64,000 nucleotides of DNA from Agelas oroides (lineage: Eukaryota; Porifera; Demospongiae; Agelasida; Agelasidae): assembly GCA_949130485.1 (NCBI GenBank), contig OX422204.1, positions 3,504,515-3,568,514 of the forward strand, written 5' to 3'. The notes beneath the pieces were generated by a model. That model saw nothing but the letters and a program-made list of their open reading frames with translations, did not search any database and was not told the origin of the DNA. Positions 26,754-38,100 of the stretch are shown here, piece by piece. The position numbers were made by a program, and so were the translations under genes. Position 1 is the first letter of the stretch, and every line of letters starts with the position of its first letter.

Positions 26754-29700
26754 TTGTGATGCCAGGCCAGAAGATTGATGATTCCGCCTTTGATGTCATG
26801 GCCAATGTGCCCTGGTGGGCAGCATGCAGGGCAGACAGGCATGAAGGTCGTAAGGAGGGTGGAATGACAATTCGATCCTTGTAAATTACAACGCCATCAC
26901 TGCTGTATAGATGTCTCCTGAATTGGTGGTATTCTCTGATGGGTGGCGGTAGTTGGTGTTTCAATTCTGGGATGCCATCTTCTATGGTGGAGAGGAGGAG
27001 GAGCATGTCGTCGTCGGATGATGTGGCAGTTTGGACTTGTTCCCAATTGACGGTATGTGTGGAGTGTAAGGAGGATAGTAGTGACTCCTGTAGTTGGTTT
27101 TCCGTTTGGATAGAGTGTAGCTGGTCGTCTGTGCATATGCCAGCTATGAGTTGGGTGGGGATGTGGGGAGGAGGGGTGGCAGTGCTATTTTGGATGCTGT
27201 GTATGTCATCATGGAGGACCATTTTGGGTGGGTGGTGATCGCCTGTGGGTTGTCTTGAGAGGGTATCAGATGCCCTGTTTTTGACGCCCGGTATGTGGAC
27301 CATTTTGAAGTGGTATCTTAGGGTTTTCTCTTTTAGGTTCCTCAGTCTGGTGTTGCAGATGTGATCTAGGGATCTGTCGCCGAATATCTTTAGGAGTGGT
27401 TTGTGGTCTACTGCAATGGTCAGGTTTTTGCATCCCAGGACAAAGTGTCTTGCTTTGTCCAGAGCATCTGCCACTGCCAGTGCTTCACCTTCGATTGGTG
27501 CGTATCTGGATTCAGCATCGTGTGTGAATCTGCTGCCCACTAGGGTGATCTTCCAACCTTGTTTGCAGCAAAAGAGGTCGTTGGAGGGGCAGGAGCAGTG
27601 TTTCTGGAACAACCAGTAACCAATGCCATGTTTCGACCAATCAGTGGCCAGGCATGTGGGTTTTGTTTTGTCGAAGATTTTTACTCCATTGTGGATTTCA
27701 TCGATGATGGTTAGCTTCGACTGTTCGAATGCTTGTTGTAGTGTGTCGTCCCAGTGGAATTTGTTGCTAGGCTTGAGTAGTTCCCGGAAGGGTAGCATCG
27801 TGTCAGCCATGCTAAATGCATATGACACCTGGTTCACCAAACCGAACCAAGATCTTACATCCGTTAGGCTCTGTGGGGTGGGGAAGTCGGAGATGGCCGT
27901 GATGTATTTCTTGCATGGTCGCACGGTGTCATTGGTGATTTCGAAGCCTGCGAATTCAACTTCATCTTTAGCAAATCTGAACTTCTCGGGATTGAGGGTG
28001 ATTCCATGTCTGCCACAGATATCCAGCCAGTTGGATGCCTGGAAGAAGCTTTCTTCTATTGTGTCAGACCATAGGAGGGTGTCGTCTACGCATCTGGTTT
28101 TATTTGGGATGGATGAGGTGATCTCATCGTATCTCCTGGTGTATCCGTCTCCTGAGGCAATGTAGCCTTGTGGGGCTGTGCGGTATCTGTAGCGGCCCCA
28201 AGGGGTGATAAAAGTGGTATAGTGTCGGTCTTCAGGATGAAGGGGTACGCTGTGGTAACCGTTCCATGCATCAAAGACAGTTTTCTTTTTCCCTTGAGGG
28301 ACCGATCTTGCCTGGTGGAAAGGCGACTGGGTGTGATGTGTTTCTCTGGTGGCATGGATGTTGAGAGGTTGGAAGTCGATTGTCCTTCTAGGCGTGCCAT
28401 TCTTTTTGGCGCAGATGACCATTCGATGGCACCATGTGACTGGCTCTCCAATTGGTACGGGTTCAAGTACTCCCAGTCTCACGTCTCTGTCTAGGCTGGC
28501 TTTGACATCGTCTTGCCAGTGGAGGGGTACTGGTATGGGTGAGTGATGAGCAGTGGGGGTTGCGTGTGGGTCGATCATTAGTCTCATTGGTGGGCTTTCC
28601 ATGAGTGGTAAGGTCTGATGTTCACAGGTGTTGAAGGTGCTGGAACTGTAGTAGTCTAGGAGGTATTGCTGGAGTTTCTCCCTGTTGGCTTCTGTGGCTG
28701 GGTATGGTAGGGAGGTGGGGACTGGTGGTGGCTTTGTCCGTTTGGGGCATTGACATTCCTGTTGTGGTGAGGAGGTGTCGGTGGCACCAATGGCGTTGGT
28801 GGGGTTGGTTCCTTCGGCTTTGTCCATTGAAGGGAATGTGTTTGGGATGATCCCTAGGTCTATGCATGCTTCCCTGCTGAGGAATAGCTTGTCAGTGTTG
28901 TTAGTCACATAGATCATTTGCCTGGTGGACTGTTCTTCTCCATTTTTGTTTTTCCCTGATAGCCTCAGTATGGTGGGACCCAGGATGCGTATGTCGTGGT
29001 TATCTGCTGCATGCATTTTGATGTTGACGGGGATGAGGTCTCTGGTGGAGAGGCCGAGTTTCTTCACAATTTTGAGACCTGCTACGCAACTCTGGCAGCC
29101 AGTGTCGGCCATGGCACTAACGAAGGACCGTTCTTGTGGTATTCTGAGGGGGAACCCAAAGTGGTCGTAGTCCTCCTGTCGGATGCTCATCTGTAGCCTG
29201 ATGTATGGTTGAGGTTTGGACTGCCTCCTCAGCCATTCCTTTGTGAACTTGTCAAAGACATGGTGGTCTAGGGTGGTACTTTTGGTGTTGTCCGCCGACA
29301 TAATCTTGCATAATGTGTCGAATATTGCGTCTTTGTGTCCGGTGTCTTTCGCCGGCCTTGTACTGTTTTTGCTCCTGCACACCTCAAAGTGGTGGTCTTT
29401 GCCACAGCAGCTGCATTTGGTGCCAAAGGCTGGACATTCAATTCTCCTGACTCTTGATGGGGGGTTTCTTCCGTGCCCTCTGGTCCCACAGTACGTGCAG
29501 GTGTCCTGATCCTTTGGTGGTGGGTCTTTGGCTGACGGTCTCTTCTGCCTTCTGTATGAGCTGCCGGTCACTGCATCCGTTGCCTGTGGTAGTAAGAGAC
29601 GGGACGCTGACCTCTTTCCTGCCTCCTTCGCCTTGACAAACCTGAGGATCTGTTCCAACGTCATGTCTTGATTCCTGTCCCCCAACAAGTCCATCTGTAT

Positions 29701-29835
29701 TTCAGTGTCTTCCAAACCCCTGCAAAGTACGTCTTTGATCATAGCTTCTGTGTAGTCCATGTTGGTCTCGCACCCTGTACATTTTTGTGTGAACTTGCAG
29801 ACGCCTGTCCTCTCAACCTGGCCCCGTAGGCACAT
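26626..29835 (-). pseudogene. Gag-Pol polyprotein of Ty3/gypsy type, broken
   Basis: This is a 1069-codon frame. From the N-terminus it has the C-terminal part of gag; a Cys/His knuckle region near residue 113 (CTYCGTRGHG, then CSCCGKDHH); a protease with ADTGCQS near 243; a reverse transcriptase with the active-site variant CVDD; an RNase H starting at about LATDWSKHG; and an integrase zinc finger with HAAHQG..CSHCN. It ends a few residues after PEYPFQ, so the D,D35E core is missing. The gag start lies in a different frame (29739-30037), and the frames switch near 29810, consistent with a single-base indel. The element cannot supply its own integrase. Confidence 0.92.
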
Positions 29836-30037
29836 ATTGGTTCGTCTCGATCTTGCCTCATGTTATGCAGGGTCACCCTTGCTACCATAGTATTCTCTTC
29901 CCTTATGGCCAACCTTCTCATGGCTGTGAATACTTCATCCTCGGTCATTTCAGTGAGGGTGCCCCCAGCGTTTCTGGTGAGGTCTTTGCGGAGCTGGTCG
30001 TCGCAGCATTCTAATAGTTGGATGATCCTGTCGGTCC
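26638..30037 (-). mobile_element. Ty3/gypsy LTR retrotransposon, truncated at both ends
   Basis: On the minus strand the order is gag (from about 30037), nucleocapsid zinc knuckles, aspartic protease, reverse transcriptase, RNase H and integrase zinc-binding region. It stops at the position where the integrase catalytic core should begin. No LTR is visible on either side. At the 5' side it ends at a CAGTGGCGGATT motif typical of another transposon family. At the 3' side it ends at the ADPRH duplication junction (26637/26638). Confidence 0.92.
29739..30037 (-). pseudogene. 5' part of gag, out of frame with the rest
   Basis: The frame reads DRIIQLLECC at its start and EDEVFTAMRRLAI further in, then crosses into nonsense after GARLRGQ. 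The continuation of the same domain is found in the neighbouring frame. It lacks an upstream start because the element is truncated near 30037. Confidence 0.75.
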
Positions 30038-30590
30038 CTCAGTGGCGGATTTAGGGGGGTAAGGGGGGTGCAAATGCACCCCCCTTTGGCGGCTAGTAAT
30101 GTATTTTGCGTACATAACTGCACGAGTCCATCAAATGATTATGCAGCAGTGGCATGCAGCAACAACAACCAGGCACAGTTACACACTCACGTATCAGTTC
30201 CTTACTGATCTCCAGACGTTTGACTAGGCCTAGAGTTGCTTCGAGATATTCAGTTCGGCCCGAGGGGTCCGCCACGGCGCGCCTCGGCGTACGAGATTTC
30301 GAAATCCACTGGATTTCACGTGGATTTCGGATTTCAGAGTGGATTTCACAGTGGATTTCTGGATTTCAGTTTGGATTTCTGCCGACAGGTTTCTTCTTGT
30401 ATGTTCTTGGATATTTTAGTTATAGTTCCCAGCTTAGCAAAAAATTTTAGTTAGTTGTAGTTTGAGTAGTTGTACCTATCATAAATAATAAGGGGTAATC
30501 CTATTTGCTCACGTAGTCAAAACTCGATTAAAGTGAATGTCCACACGAATCAATGATAGGTACAACTGAATAAATGAGGTAAAGGTCATT
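30038..30590. repeat. Transposon end and GGATTTC-repeat spacer
   Basis: Position 30038 begins CAGTGGCGGATTTAGG, closely related to the terminus at 53088, and is followed by G-run/C-run inverted motifs. At about 30300-30390 a short degenerate repeat of GTGGATTTC / GGATTTCAG units occurs. I see no gene here. Confidence 0.5.
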
Positions 30591-30599
30591 GGTTCAATA

Positions 30600-31146
30600 T
30601 GCATTAGTTAATTATGTTCAATGTTCTCTACCTGCTTTGGATCCAAACTATTACAACTCTTCCCTCCAATGTTTAGCCAACACCTTAATTCTGAATCTGT
30701 TCTGTTTCTTCCTGAGCTATTGCTCCGTCCTTCCCTCTCATCCTTGTGATCCTCTGGTTTTTCTTTTTCCCTCGCAACTCTGACCAGAATAACTTGCAAC
30801 TTGGCCCTCCTTGTTCTTTGATTTTCTGCAACTTGTTCTTGCTATTTTTCTTTTTCTCCTTTCAAACACCTTCACCTGCCACCTCTTCTCTCTGTATGTT
30901 TTCCAGCATTCATTAACTGCCTCTCCTCTCCTCCTAGCCGTTTACAAAGCTTCCCTTCTTGTTTGGATTGCTTCCTTCACTTCCTTTGACCACCAATCTT
31001 TAGACAGCTCTGAAATCCTCTTGTTACCAATCCCTCTTTCCACTGCTGACATCACCTTTGTTTTCCATTCTCCCCATACTCTCTCAACTAGTTCTTCTCC
31101 TACTTCCCTGTTTTCCACGTCTCTCACCCAGGCCTCCCATCCTTGA
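30600..31146 (-). pseudogene. Non-LTR retrotransposon fragment (endonuclease-RT linker)
   Basis: The minus strand reads SKDWWSKEVKEAIQTRREAL. It continues after a stop or frameshift with FWSELRGKKK and RITRMRGKDG-like segments. This WW..EVK.AI..RREA pattern followed by FWS.L.GK is typical of the linker between the APE endonuclease and reverse transcriptase of CR1/L2-type LINEs. Multiple stops show it is dead. The plus-strand frame over 30811-31146 is its antisense shadow. Confidence 0.6.
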
Positions 31147-31372
31147 AATTCCTCTCATTCCAACGGATATCACCGGAAGATGTAACGTATGAATACAAAA
31201 TCCGTATACTTGCACTACCTCCTCTGACGCTATCATTCATGCATGGGCGAGGGGCCATTACTGCACATAAGGTATAGGGTAAGGTATAGGTATGAGTGGA
31301 TGTAGAAATATGAGAAAGTAAATAAAAGTAGAATTACAAAAAATACAATAAAATTTGCAATGTAGCTCACTG

Positions 31373-31770
31373 AAATAATTACTTATTTAAAATAACCTCT
31401 GAGTGGTTACTCCAGTTTCAGGGTTGGTGAGTGCTATATATGTAGAGAATTTACCATCCCTCATCCCCCTCACAATTCCATTAGGTAAGCGAAGAAGCAA
31501 AGAGTGATGGGATTGTGAGGGGGATGATGGATATAGTTAATGAACCAGATATAGCCGGCAGATGGACCACAAAAAGGGGTATGCATGTGCATCAGCTAGC
31601 AGACAAGTGTCTATGCTAGCTCTTCACTATAATTCAATGAAGCTTGATGGAAGTTTGAGGGAGGTGGATGGTGTTTAAATTCTCTTCATAGTATATTATT
31701 CACCAGTTCAATGAGCCCTGAAACTGGGGTAACCACTCAGAGGTTATTTTAACCAAGTAATTTTTGCAGA
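31373..31770. mobile_element. MITE-like inverted-repeat element
   Basis: The left arm contains AACCTCTGAGTGGTTACTCC and the right arm contains its near-complement (GGTAACCACTCAGAGGTT) at about 31719-31750, in roughly 50-bp arms. Inner sequences also mirror each other (CATCCCTCATCCCCCTCAC at 31448 and its near-complement at 31512-31532). No coding capacity. The flanking 31147-31372 shows nothing I recognise. Confidence 0.65.
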
Positions 31771-32019
31771 GTATGTCATAACTAAATACAAACAACAGCT
31801 AGGAAAACTTGCTTGTTTTTGCAGAGCACATTAATTTCTCGTTCTTACACTGATTATCATGCGACCGACGCTCTAAGTAGTCATGCAGTCTTACCATAAA
31901 GCAAAAACGCAGCAGTATAGTAAATCAGACTTCCTTCTCATGCAGCCTCCTCTATGATGCATTAATGCTTCGGCACCTTTTACACTACAATGGCAAGCAA
32001 TGATATGTGCTGTTGGAGC

Positions 32020-32121
32020 GTAAAAACGAACGCCAAAAAGGGGGCCTATGTTACCGGGAGATAGGGCCGGGGGGGTCCCAATCTCATGGGGGCCCAAAAA
32101 AAATTTATGACACCGGTGTCA
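32020..32121. mobile_element. Ginger-like terminus remnant
   Basis: Subterminal GGGGGTCCC / GGGGGCCC repeats lead to TGACA at 32108-32112. This is followed by CCGG and then TGTCA at 32117-32121, mirroring the TGTCA..TGACA ends and CCGG target duplication of the element at 32450-34892. It looks like the end of one element touching the start of another. I could not place a complete partner. Confidence 0.35.
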
Positions 32122-32207
32122 TGGGGACGTCCCGAGTAAAATAATCTAAGGGAGTATATAGGTACCGCGCCGACCTCATGCAAATTCCAAGCTGTGGCAT
32201 GTCAGGG

Positions 32208-32241
32208 CATAGATAGTGGAGAGCACTATCCACTATCTATG
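32208..32241. repeat. Short perfect hairpin
   Basis: The 13-bp arms CATAGATAGTGGA and TCCACTATCTATG are separated by 8 bp. The outer sequence resembles the arms of the 32-bp palindrome at 41898-41929. Confidence 0.7.
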
Positions 32242-32456
32242 GTCAAGGTAGGATGGCTAGGATGTATAAAGCGATGTATAAGGCAATTGAAATCGGTAGG
32301 GAGTCAGTTTCATTGTGCATGGAATCTTCGAGCTAGCCATGCACTGGAGATCGACACGAGACCATGCGGGAGGAAAGACAAAAATGCTCCTGGGACAGCT
32401 AGCGTATTCTTTGCGTTTAGTCTTCGATGAAACCCTGCCCACAGACCGGTGTCATA

Positions 32457-32715
32457 TCACTGTAAAAAAAAGTGGGTAGTTTTAACCCATTGCAGTTACC
32501 TCAGTTTCATGCCATTTTCCACATGATTGGACAATTTCATTAGCAAAGTATTCTCCCATGACATTTACTAATGTTCTGGAAAGCCTAATCAAGTTCTTAA
32601 TCTGTTTGGAATCTAAAGCAGGCAGTGGGACATCACTGTGTTTAACAATGCAGACAAGTAAGAGGAAACTGAGATAACCAAATTGAGTCAAAACAACCTT
32701 TCCTTTTTTACAGTG
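32457..32715. mobile_element. Small TA-flanked MITE inside Ginger A
   Basis: It starts TCACTGTAAAAAA and ends TTTTTTACAGTG, with TA on each side, as expected for Tc1/mariner-like insertion. Removing it restores the adjacency of the Ginger terminus to its GGGGAT repeats. The interior is open on the minus strand for about 75 codons (with PLPALDSKQIKNL). I do not recognise it. Confidence 0.55.
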
Positions 32716-32979
32716 TAGGGGATCCGGCACCCCCGAGAATTTGGCACCCCCGAGCCAAATCCCCTAGGGGTTTTGGAACCCCCTCGGTGCTTTTGGTATC
32801 CCCCACTGAACAGGGAATTTGGCATCCCAATGCGAAATTCCCTAGAGAATTTGGCATCCCCATGCACAATTCCCTAGAGAATTTGGCATCCCCATGCAAA
32901 AATTCCATACTATTAATATATCAGCTTTCAAATCAATCACTTCTGTTATGGCACCTTGTGTAACAATACAATACTACAA

Positions 32980-34632
32980 TCACTTGAAACATTTATTACA
33001 GTTCCACTGTTCGCTTTCTGCTGGAAATTGCTGTAGACCGACACACTTGAGGTGGTACCAGTCCCCACACGTGTCACACTCGACCATATCATCATATGTT
33101 TCTGGCATCTGACAAGTGCAGTACAGTTCAATCTCCATATGGGGGAAATAGGTCTGGTAACGAGGGCCAGCCTTAGTCTGTGGAAAAGGCATCATTGTTT
33201 TCCTTTGAAAACATTTCAACAGGTGCTGTCTCATCTTGGACTGGTCAAAGTTCAGTCCTGCTGCATCATCACCAAGGGCTAAGTGGACTGCAAAAGCAAT
33301 CGCGAAAAGTCCACAGTCTGAAACACCATTCTGCTGCTGTGCATATGGTACATCTATAAACAAGGTTGGGTCCATTTCCTCACCATCTTCGTCCTCAGTT
33401 TTCACCAGCAGCCTATAGCTCAAAGCTAACTGGTGAGTAAGTGATGAACTTAGTCGGCCACCTAAAAGCTTGCTGTCGTAAACAGCAACACTTTGGCCAA
33501 TACTACTTGAAGTCACCCAATGGCCTGGGTCACGAATATGGTGTATCTGGATTCCCTCATGTTGCAGTGCCTCAAAGCCATCTGTCTCGGATAATAAAGT
33601 TGACTGTAGGCCATCAAGATGAGGAAACTGCTTCTTGAGCAACTGCTGGGCCAAGTGAATATGCTCATCAGTCAGTTGCCCCCCCTTCACCAGAATCTCC
33701 TTCATCTGTGCTGTAAACCTTGGAATCTTCACCTTGTCATCCTACATGGAATAGGTTTAATAAAATGATTGACATTACACACATGCATAAATATTTCTGC
33801 TCGGTCTCTGCCTGAAAGTTGATGTTCAAATGAAGATAACTCTACTAGTATGCATGCTTGTGTGCCAGTATACAGCTGATAGTGTGAGTTGACCAACCTT
33901 GGATGAGTCTGGCTTTTCGTTTGGCTCCAACCACAACTTGAGTCTGTGGCAGTTGTATGCTCTTGTCAGCACTTTCCCGTTCCCATCCGTCAATTTATAC
34001 CTGCCTTTCCCGAGATCTTCTGCAATCGTGTATGGTCCTCTGAACTGCAAGTCCAATTTCCCACCTTTCCGGCTCTCATTCTTCATTTCCTGAACCAGCA
34101 CCTTGTCATCAACCTGCAATAAATAAACAAACAGTATATATAGCATGAAATAACAACTATTGTGTATGCTTCTTACCTTCAGCTCAGTTCTCCCATTGTG
34201 TTTTGCATCATACTGTTGCTTCTGCTTTTCTTGTGCCTTTACCAAAATGACAGCCCCCAACCCGATCATCATGGCAGGCTTCCAGTATTCTCAGTTTGAC
34301 TGTTTTGTCTCTGATAACCTGCAAGGTAGCATAGAAGTTCACAGCAGATGAATATCACATATTGTGCACACACTGTACACTATACATAGGCATTACGTTA
34401 CCTGTCTAAGTCTCAGCTGTCCAGTTTTCAGAGTCTCCTTGTAGTGAAGGACACCATCCACGAGTTGGAACTTTTTTGCCCTTTTCCTAATAACAGCTTT
34501 CCCTGCTTTTGTCGCTCCTTCGGGGTAGGTACCGTTGGCTAGGTAGTCCTGCACTTCGTCGTAGTTCGTTAGCTCTTCCCGCTCCGCCTCACCGTCCGAC
34601 CGAACTTCAATCTTCGCTGCATAGTCCGCCAT
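32980..34632 (-). pseudogene. Ginger transposase gene A lacking the integrase core
   Basis: Exons on the minus strand are 34632-34402 (N-terminal YDEVQDYLANG segment); about 34324-34178 (start of the zinc-binding region, ILEACHDD..GGCHFG, fused out of frame to the far side of the core); 34113-33898 (GPY-type RGPYTIAEDLG segment); and 33741-32980. The last exon carries a Ulp1/C48-like protease with His in GHWVTSS, Asp in VYDSKL and Cys in GVSDCGLF, followed by a PHD finger (YCTCQMPE..CDTCGDWYHLKC). The deletion removed all three DDE residues and shifted the frame, so this copy cannot transpose itself. The 33741-32980 exon is still fully open. Confidence 0.82.
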
Positions 34633-35134
34633 GATTCTGATTCTCGGTAAATGTGACATGTAGAGCACCACACGCTCTTCAAGTAGTCACGCAAGTTCAC
34701 CATGACTGACACCTTTTGATAAGCTCAGCAATCCGATTCGTTGAGCTGTACCGTCGCGGGATGCCAAATTCCCCAAGGGGTGCACCGCAGGGTGCCAGAA
34801 TCCCTCAGCGTATTTTACTCGGGGGTTCCAAAATCCCTAGGGGATTTGGCTCGGGGGTGCCAAAAACCGGGGAAGCCAAATTCCCTATGACACCGGTCGA
34901 ACTTTGCGGGCTGATGGGTACTAATATTCATAGGGTACTTACGTTCGTGTGGGGGAAATTGATAGGAAAAGGTTTTACCGGGGAATAGGTAATTATATCT
35001 ATAGGGTACTTGTAATTGATGGGTACTTATACTCCCGATTTTACGGTATGCTGTTTCATTATTCAGTCTACTGTACTGTTCGACCAGGTTGATATATCGA
35101 TAGACTCCAGTGACAGTCGGCAGCGATAATCGCT

Positions 35135-38100
35135 ATGTCGCTTTCAGAACTACTTCTTTTGGTGACGCTGAGCAGCTTGGTGCAGGGTAAGTCAATTTTT
35201 GACTCCCGATAGTAGGTGTGGAAGGAAAGAGTTTTTTTTATTTGTTTGTTTTGAAAATTTTTCCGATTACAGCACAAAGCCGCGGGGAGCTGCGGCTCGT
35301 ACGTAGTAGTACTACCAGCTACAGCTACACATCTGGACGACTGGAAATTTACATGAACGGAAGATGGGGGACCATTTGCAGCAGTTTAAACTTTGGCATC
35401 AATGAGGCTACTGTGGCCTGCAAACAGCTAGGCTGGACCGGAGCCTCGAGTTACGGACGTAGCAGTTCATTGGGGTGAGTAATTTTCACCCTGTCATGCA
35501 TGCAGACAGCATTGTACATGACAAAAAATACAGAAATAGGTAACAAGCTAATACAGAAACACGCATTAATAAAGCGTGGTGCTAGAGGAGGCGCCAATAT
35601 GCAGCTTTCTGAATAGGGCCGTAGCCGGTTTGTCGTCAGCGATCAACTTTTTTTTTTTGTGTTTGATGCTGTGGATTCGCTGGCAGGCTAGCAGTTTGTG
35701 CAACGTTCTCCATCGTGAATTTGCCGGCTATAGTGTGCTCTTACTGATAATCACCGTCCGTCCGCATGCATGGAAACTACTCAGAGTGCGATCGATCGGA
35801 TATTTGGACATTTACTGCTCACATTTTTTAAACACGCAAATTTATAAATCGTTCCAAATTTTTGCACGAAGACTTTGAGCATGCAGTGAATGCCAACTTT
35901 GTGGGAAATTACGAAGAAACTGCACTTTTGTACTTGACCGGTAACATGATCATGATTGAACGCGATAGCGGTGGATTCACTTATCATGGCGTACGGTAGT
36001 ACGCCATATGTAGGGATGACCCCGAAAAAAAATGGCCGCCACATTAAAAGTGCACAAATAACACGCTCGAAATGTCTTCGTTAGATTAGTCAAAGGCCTG
36101 TATGAGCCATATCAGGCATTATCGAGTGTTTTCATGAGCAAAAAGACTGTTAAGTTTGCTGGAAAGTATCGCTAAGCACCAGACCGGCAAGTCGCCAAAA
36201 CGGACAAATCGTCTATCTTCTGACTTCTTCTTCTTCTTCCTCTCACCGCGATAGCACGATAACGGCTGGAGCTTTTACAACGATTCAAACGCAAAACAAC
36301 AGGATAAATCACTAGGTATTGCACCTGCCACTTATCGGTCTAAAATAAAGAACTCAAACTTGTCGGCGATTCTCAGGTAATCTCACACTTACGCTAGCTG
36401 CTACACGCCATTTTGCTCGAATTAAATATGACTCATAATTACGTCACCAGGGTTCAACTGAGCACGTGGTTCAGTACTTCGTAGATCGAGAAGGTGAGAA
36501 TTGTGATTGAGCGTTGCAGTTTGCAAATCTGATTTCGTGGATCAGTTGACGTGGTTGTGCTGCACTTTACATCGAACGCAATATGCGTAATGTCCGAAAG
36601 AAACGAGCGCAGGACAAGCAGAACTACCTGCGAAACTAAGGGGAAAAAAAGGCAAGCGTCCCGTAATAATTACTGGAAGGACCCGGAGAAACATAGGGCA
36701 TCTTCCCGGGCGTCTCCCATGCCTGTTATTGGAAGGACCCTGAGACGAAAAGGGCGTCCTCCCATGCCTGTTATTGGAAGGACCCTGAGACGAAAAGGGC
36801 GTCCTCCCATACCCGTTATTGGGAGGACCCTGAGACCAAAAGGGCATCTTCCAGGGCATCCTCCCATACCCGTTATTGGGAGGACCCTGAGAAAGGAAGG
36901 GCAGCTTCCCGCGTATCCTCCCATACCCGCTATTGGGAGGACCCTGAGAAAGGAAGGGCAGCTTCCTGCGTATCCTCCCATAGTAGTTATTGGAGGAACC
37001 CTGACAAAAAAAGGGCAGCAGCTCGTATGACTAATTTGAAGGCTGCAAAAGCCAAGCTCAAGTGGTATAGACGGTACTATGCCAGCTAGTGTTTTAACCA
37101 TCAAGTACTTCATATGACTTAGAACACTAGCCACTGATATTCAATTTCAAGTTTTATTGTCAACTTTCACATTTCAAATTTGCTTGTTATAGTCATTTAC
37201 ATGCATATAGTACACATACAATGTTTACTGCGAGTTGATGGTAGCACTTTGGCTGGTGTCTTCTTAACATCCTCCTTTTGTGTTGTGCCTGAGTCTTCAT
37301 ATTCCTCCAACGAAGCAAGTGGCAGCCTATTGGTAGCTTGGTATACTCAAACTCTAGTAGCACCGAGTCAACAGTGCATGGCTTCATTCCAAACTTCTGC
37401 ACTATAGAGGTGGCCACAGAACTGGCGGTTGTTCAGCTCCACAGACCCCTATGCGTTCGTTTCAAACCGATTTAGACTATAGCTACTCACCATCAAACAG
37501 TTCTGTAATGGGGTCTTACGACTCAATACTCTGGTGACAGTCTATGGAGAGTTTTTCGGTGAACCCATTAGTAGTCCACGTGAAATGAGCACAGGATTTA
37601 TAAGCTTGCATGCAAAGCCTTATTAAACTCATCTGCTTTTCACTTGGTTTGTATGAGGCTTTGCTTGGACTGTACTTCTAAACCCCCCGAAGTTTGATGT
37701 TTAGATTGACGATTTCACTTCAAAGCGTTTGAATTTATGACAATTCTTAGCTCTTTCTACTATCATACTGTACACACCATGCATCTTCCCCTCGGCCTAC
37801 CCTCCCATGTCACTTCTCTCTTACCATTCCTAAAAAGCAATACAAAAAAAAAAGAGCAGGAACAAGTCACAAAAAAGTTTTCTGAATGAAAACAAGTGCA
37901 TGTAGGGATGGAACCCTCAAAAACCAACCAAACTAGATGGGAATGACACCACAACAATTTCACACCATCCCTACATCTTGTGCCATTTTGCCAACTATGC
38001 ACACCAGTAAACTCTCTAGTCTATTCACACCCACTAAATGAATACTAGCTGTAGTTAGCGCTGCTCACTCCACAGCCTTTTACATAAAGACAATCCATAT

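Larger units (their letters stand above)
32450..34892 (-). mobile_element. Ginger-type DNA transposon A, internally deleted
   Basis: The ends are TGTCATA at 32450 and TATGACA at 34886-34892. They are flanked by CCGG at 32446-32449 and 34893-34896, a 4-bp target duplication. Inside the ends lie arrays of GAATTTGGCATCCC / GGGGATTTGGC motifs (32716-32905 and 34755-34885). The gene remnant on the minus strand spans 34632-32980. A 259-bp element with CACTGTAAAAAA ends (32457-32715) sits between the left terminus and its repeat array. Confidence 0.8.
32385..35048. mobile_element. MITE family M, copy 1, split by a Ginger insertion
   Basis: The pieces 32385-32449 and 34893-35048 together match, in reverse orientation, the sequence around 40924-42190. 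The match includes GTCTTCGATGA, CCCACAGACCGG, GGGCTGATGGGTAC and the terminal TACTTATACTCCCGA...TACGGTA. The pieces are separated by the element at 32450-34892, which duplicated CCGG on insertion. Confidence 0.65.

Noticed and set aside
27623-28165. 180-codon plus-strand frame
   Set aside because: Antisense shadow of the gypsy reverse transcriptase and RNase H region.
36670-37134. 154-codon minus-strand frame
   Set aside because: Complement of the 45/60-bp minisatellite; repeats the same pattern without independent support.
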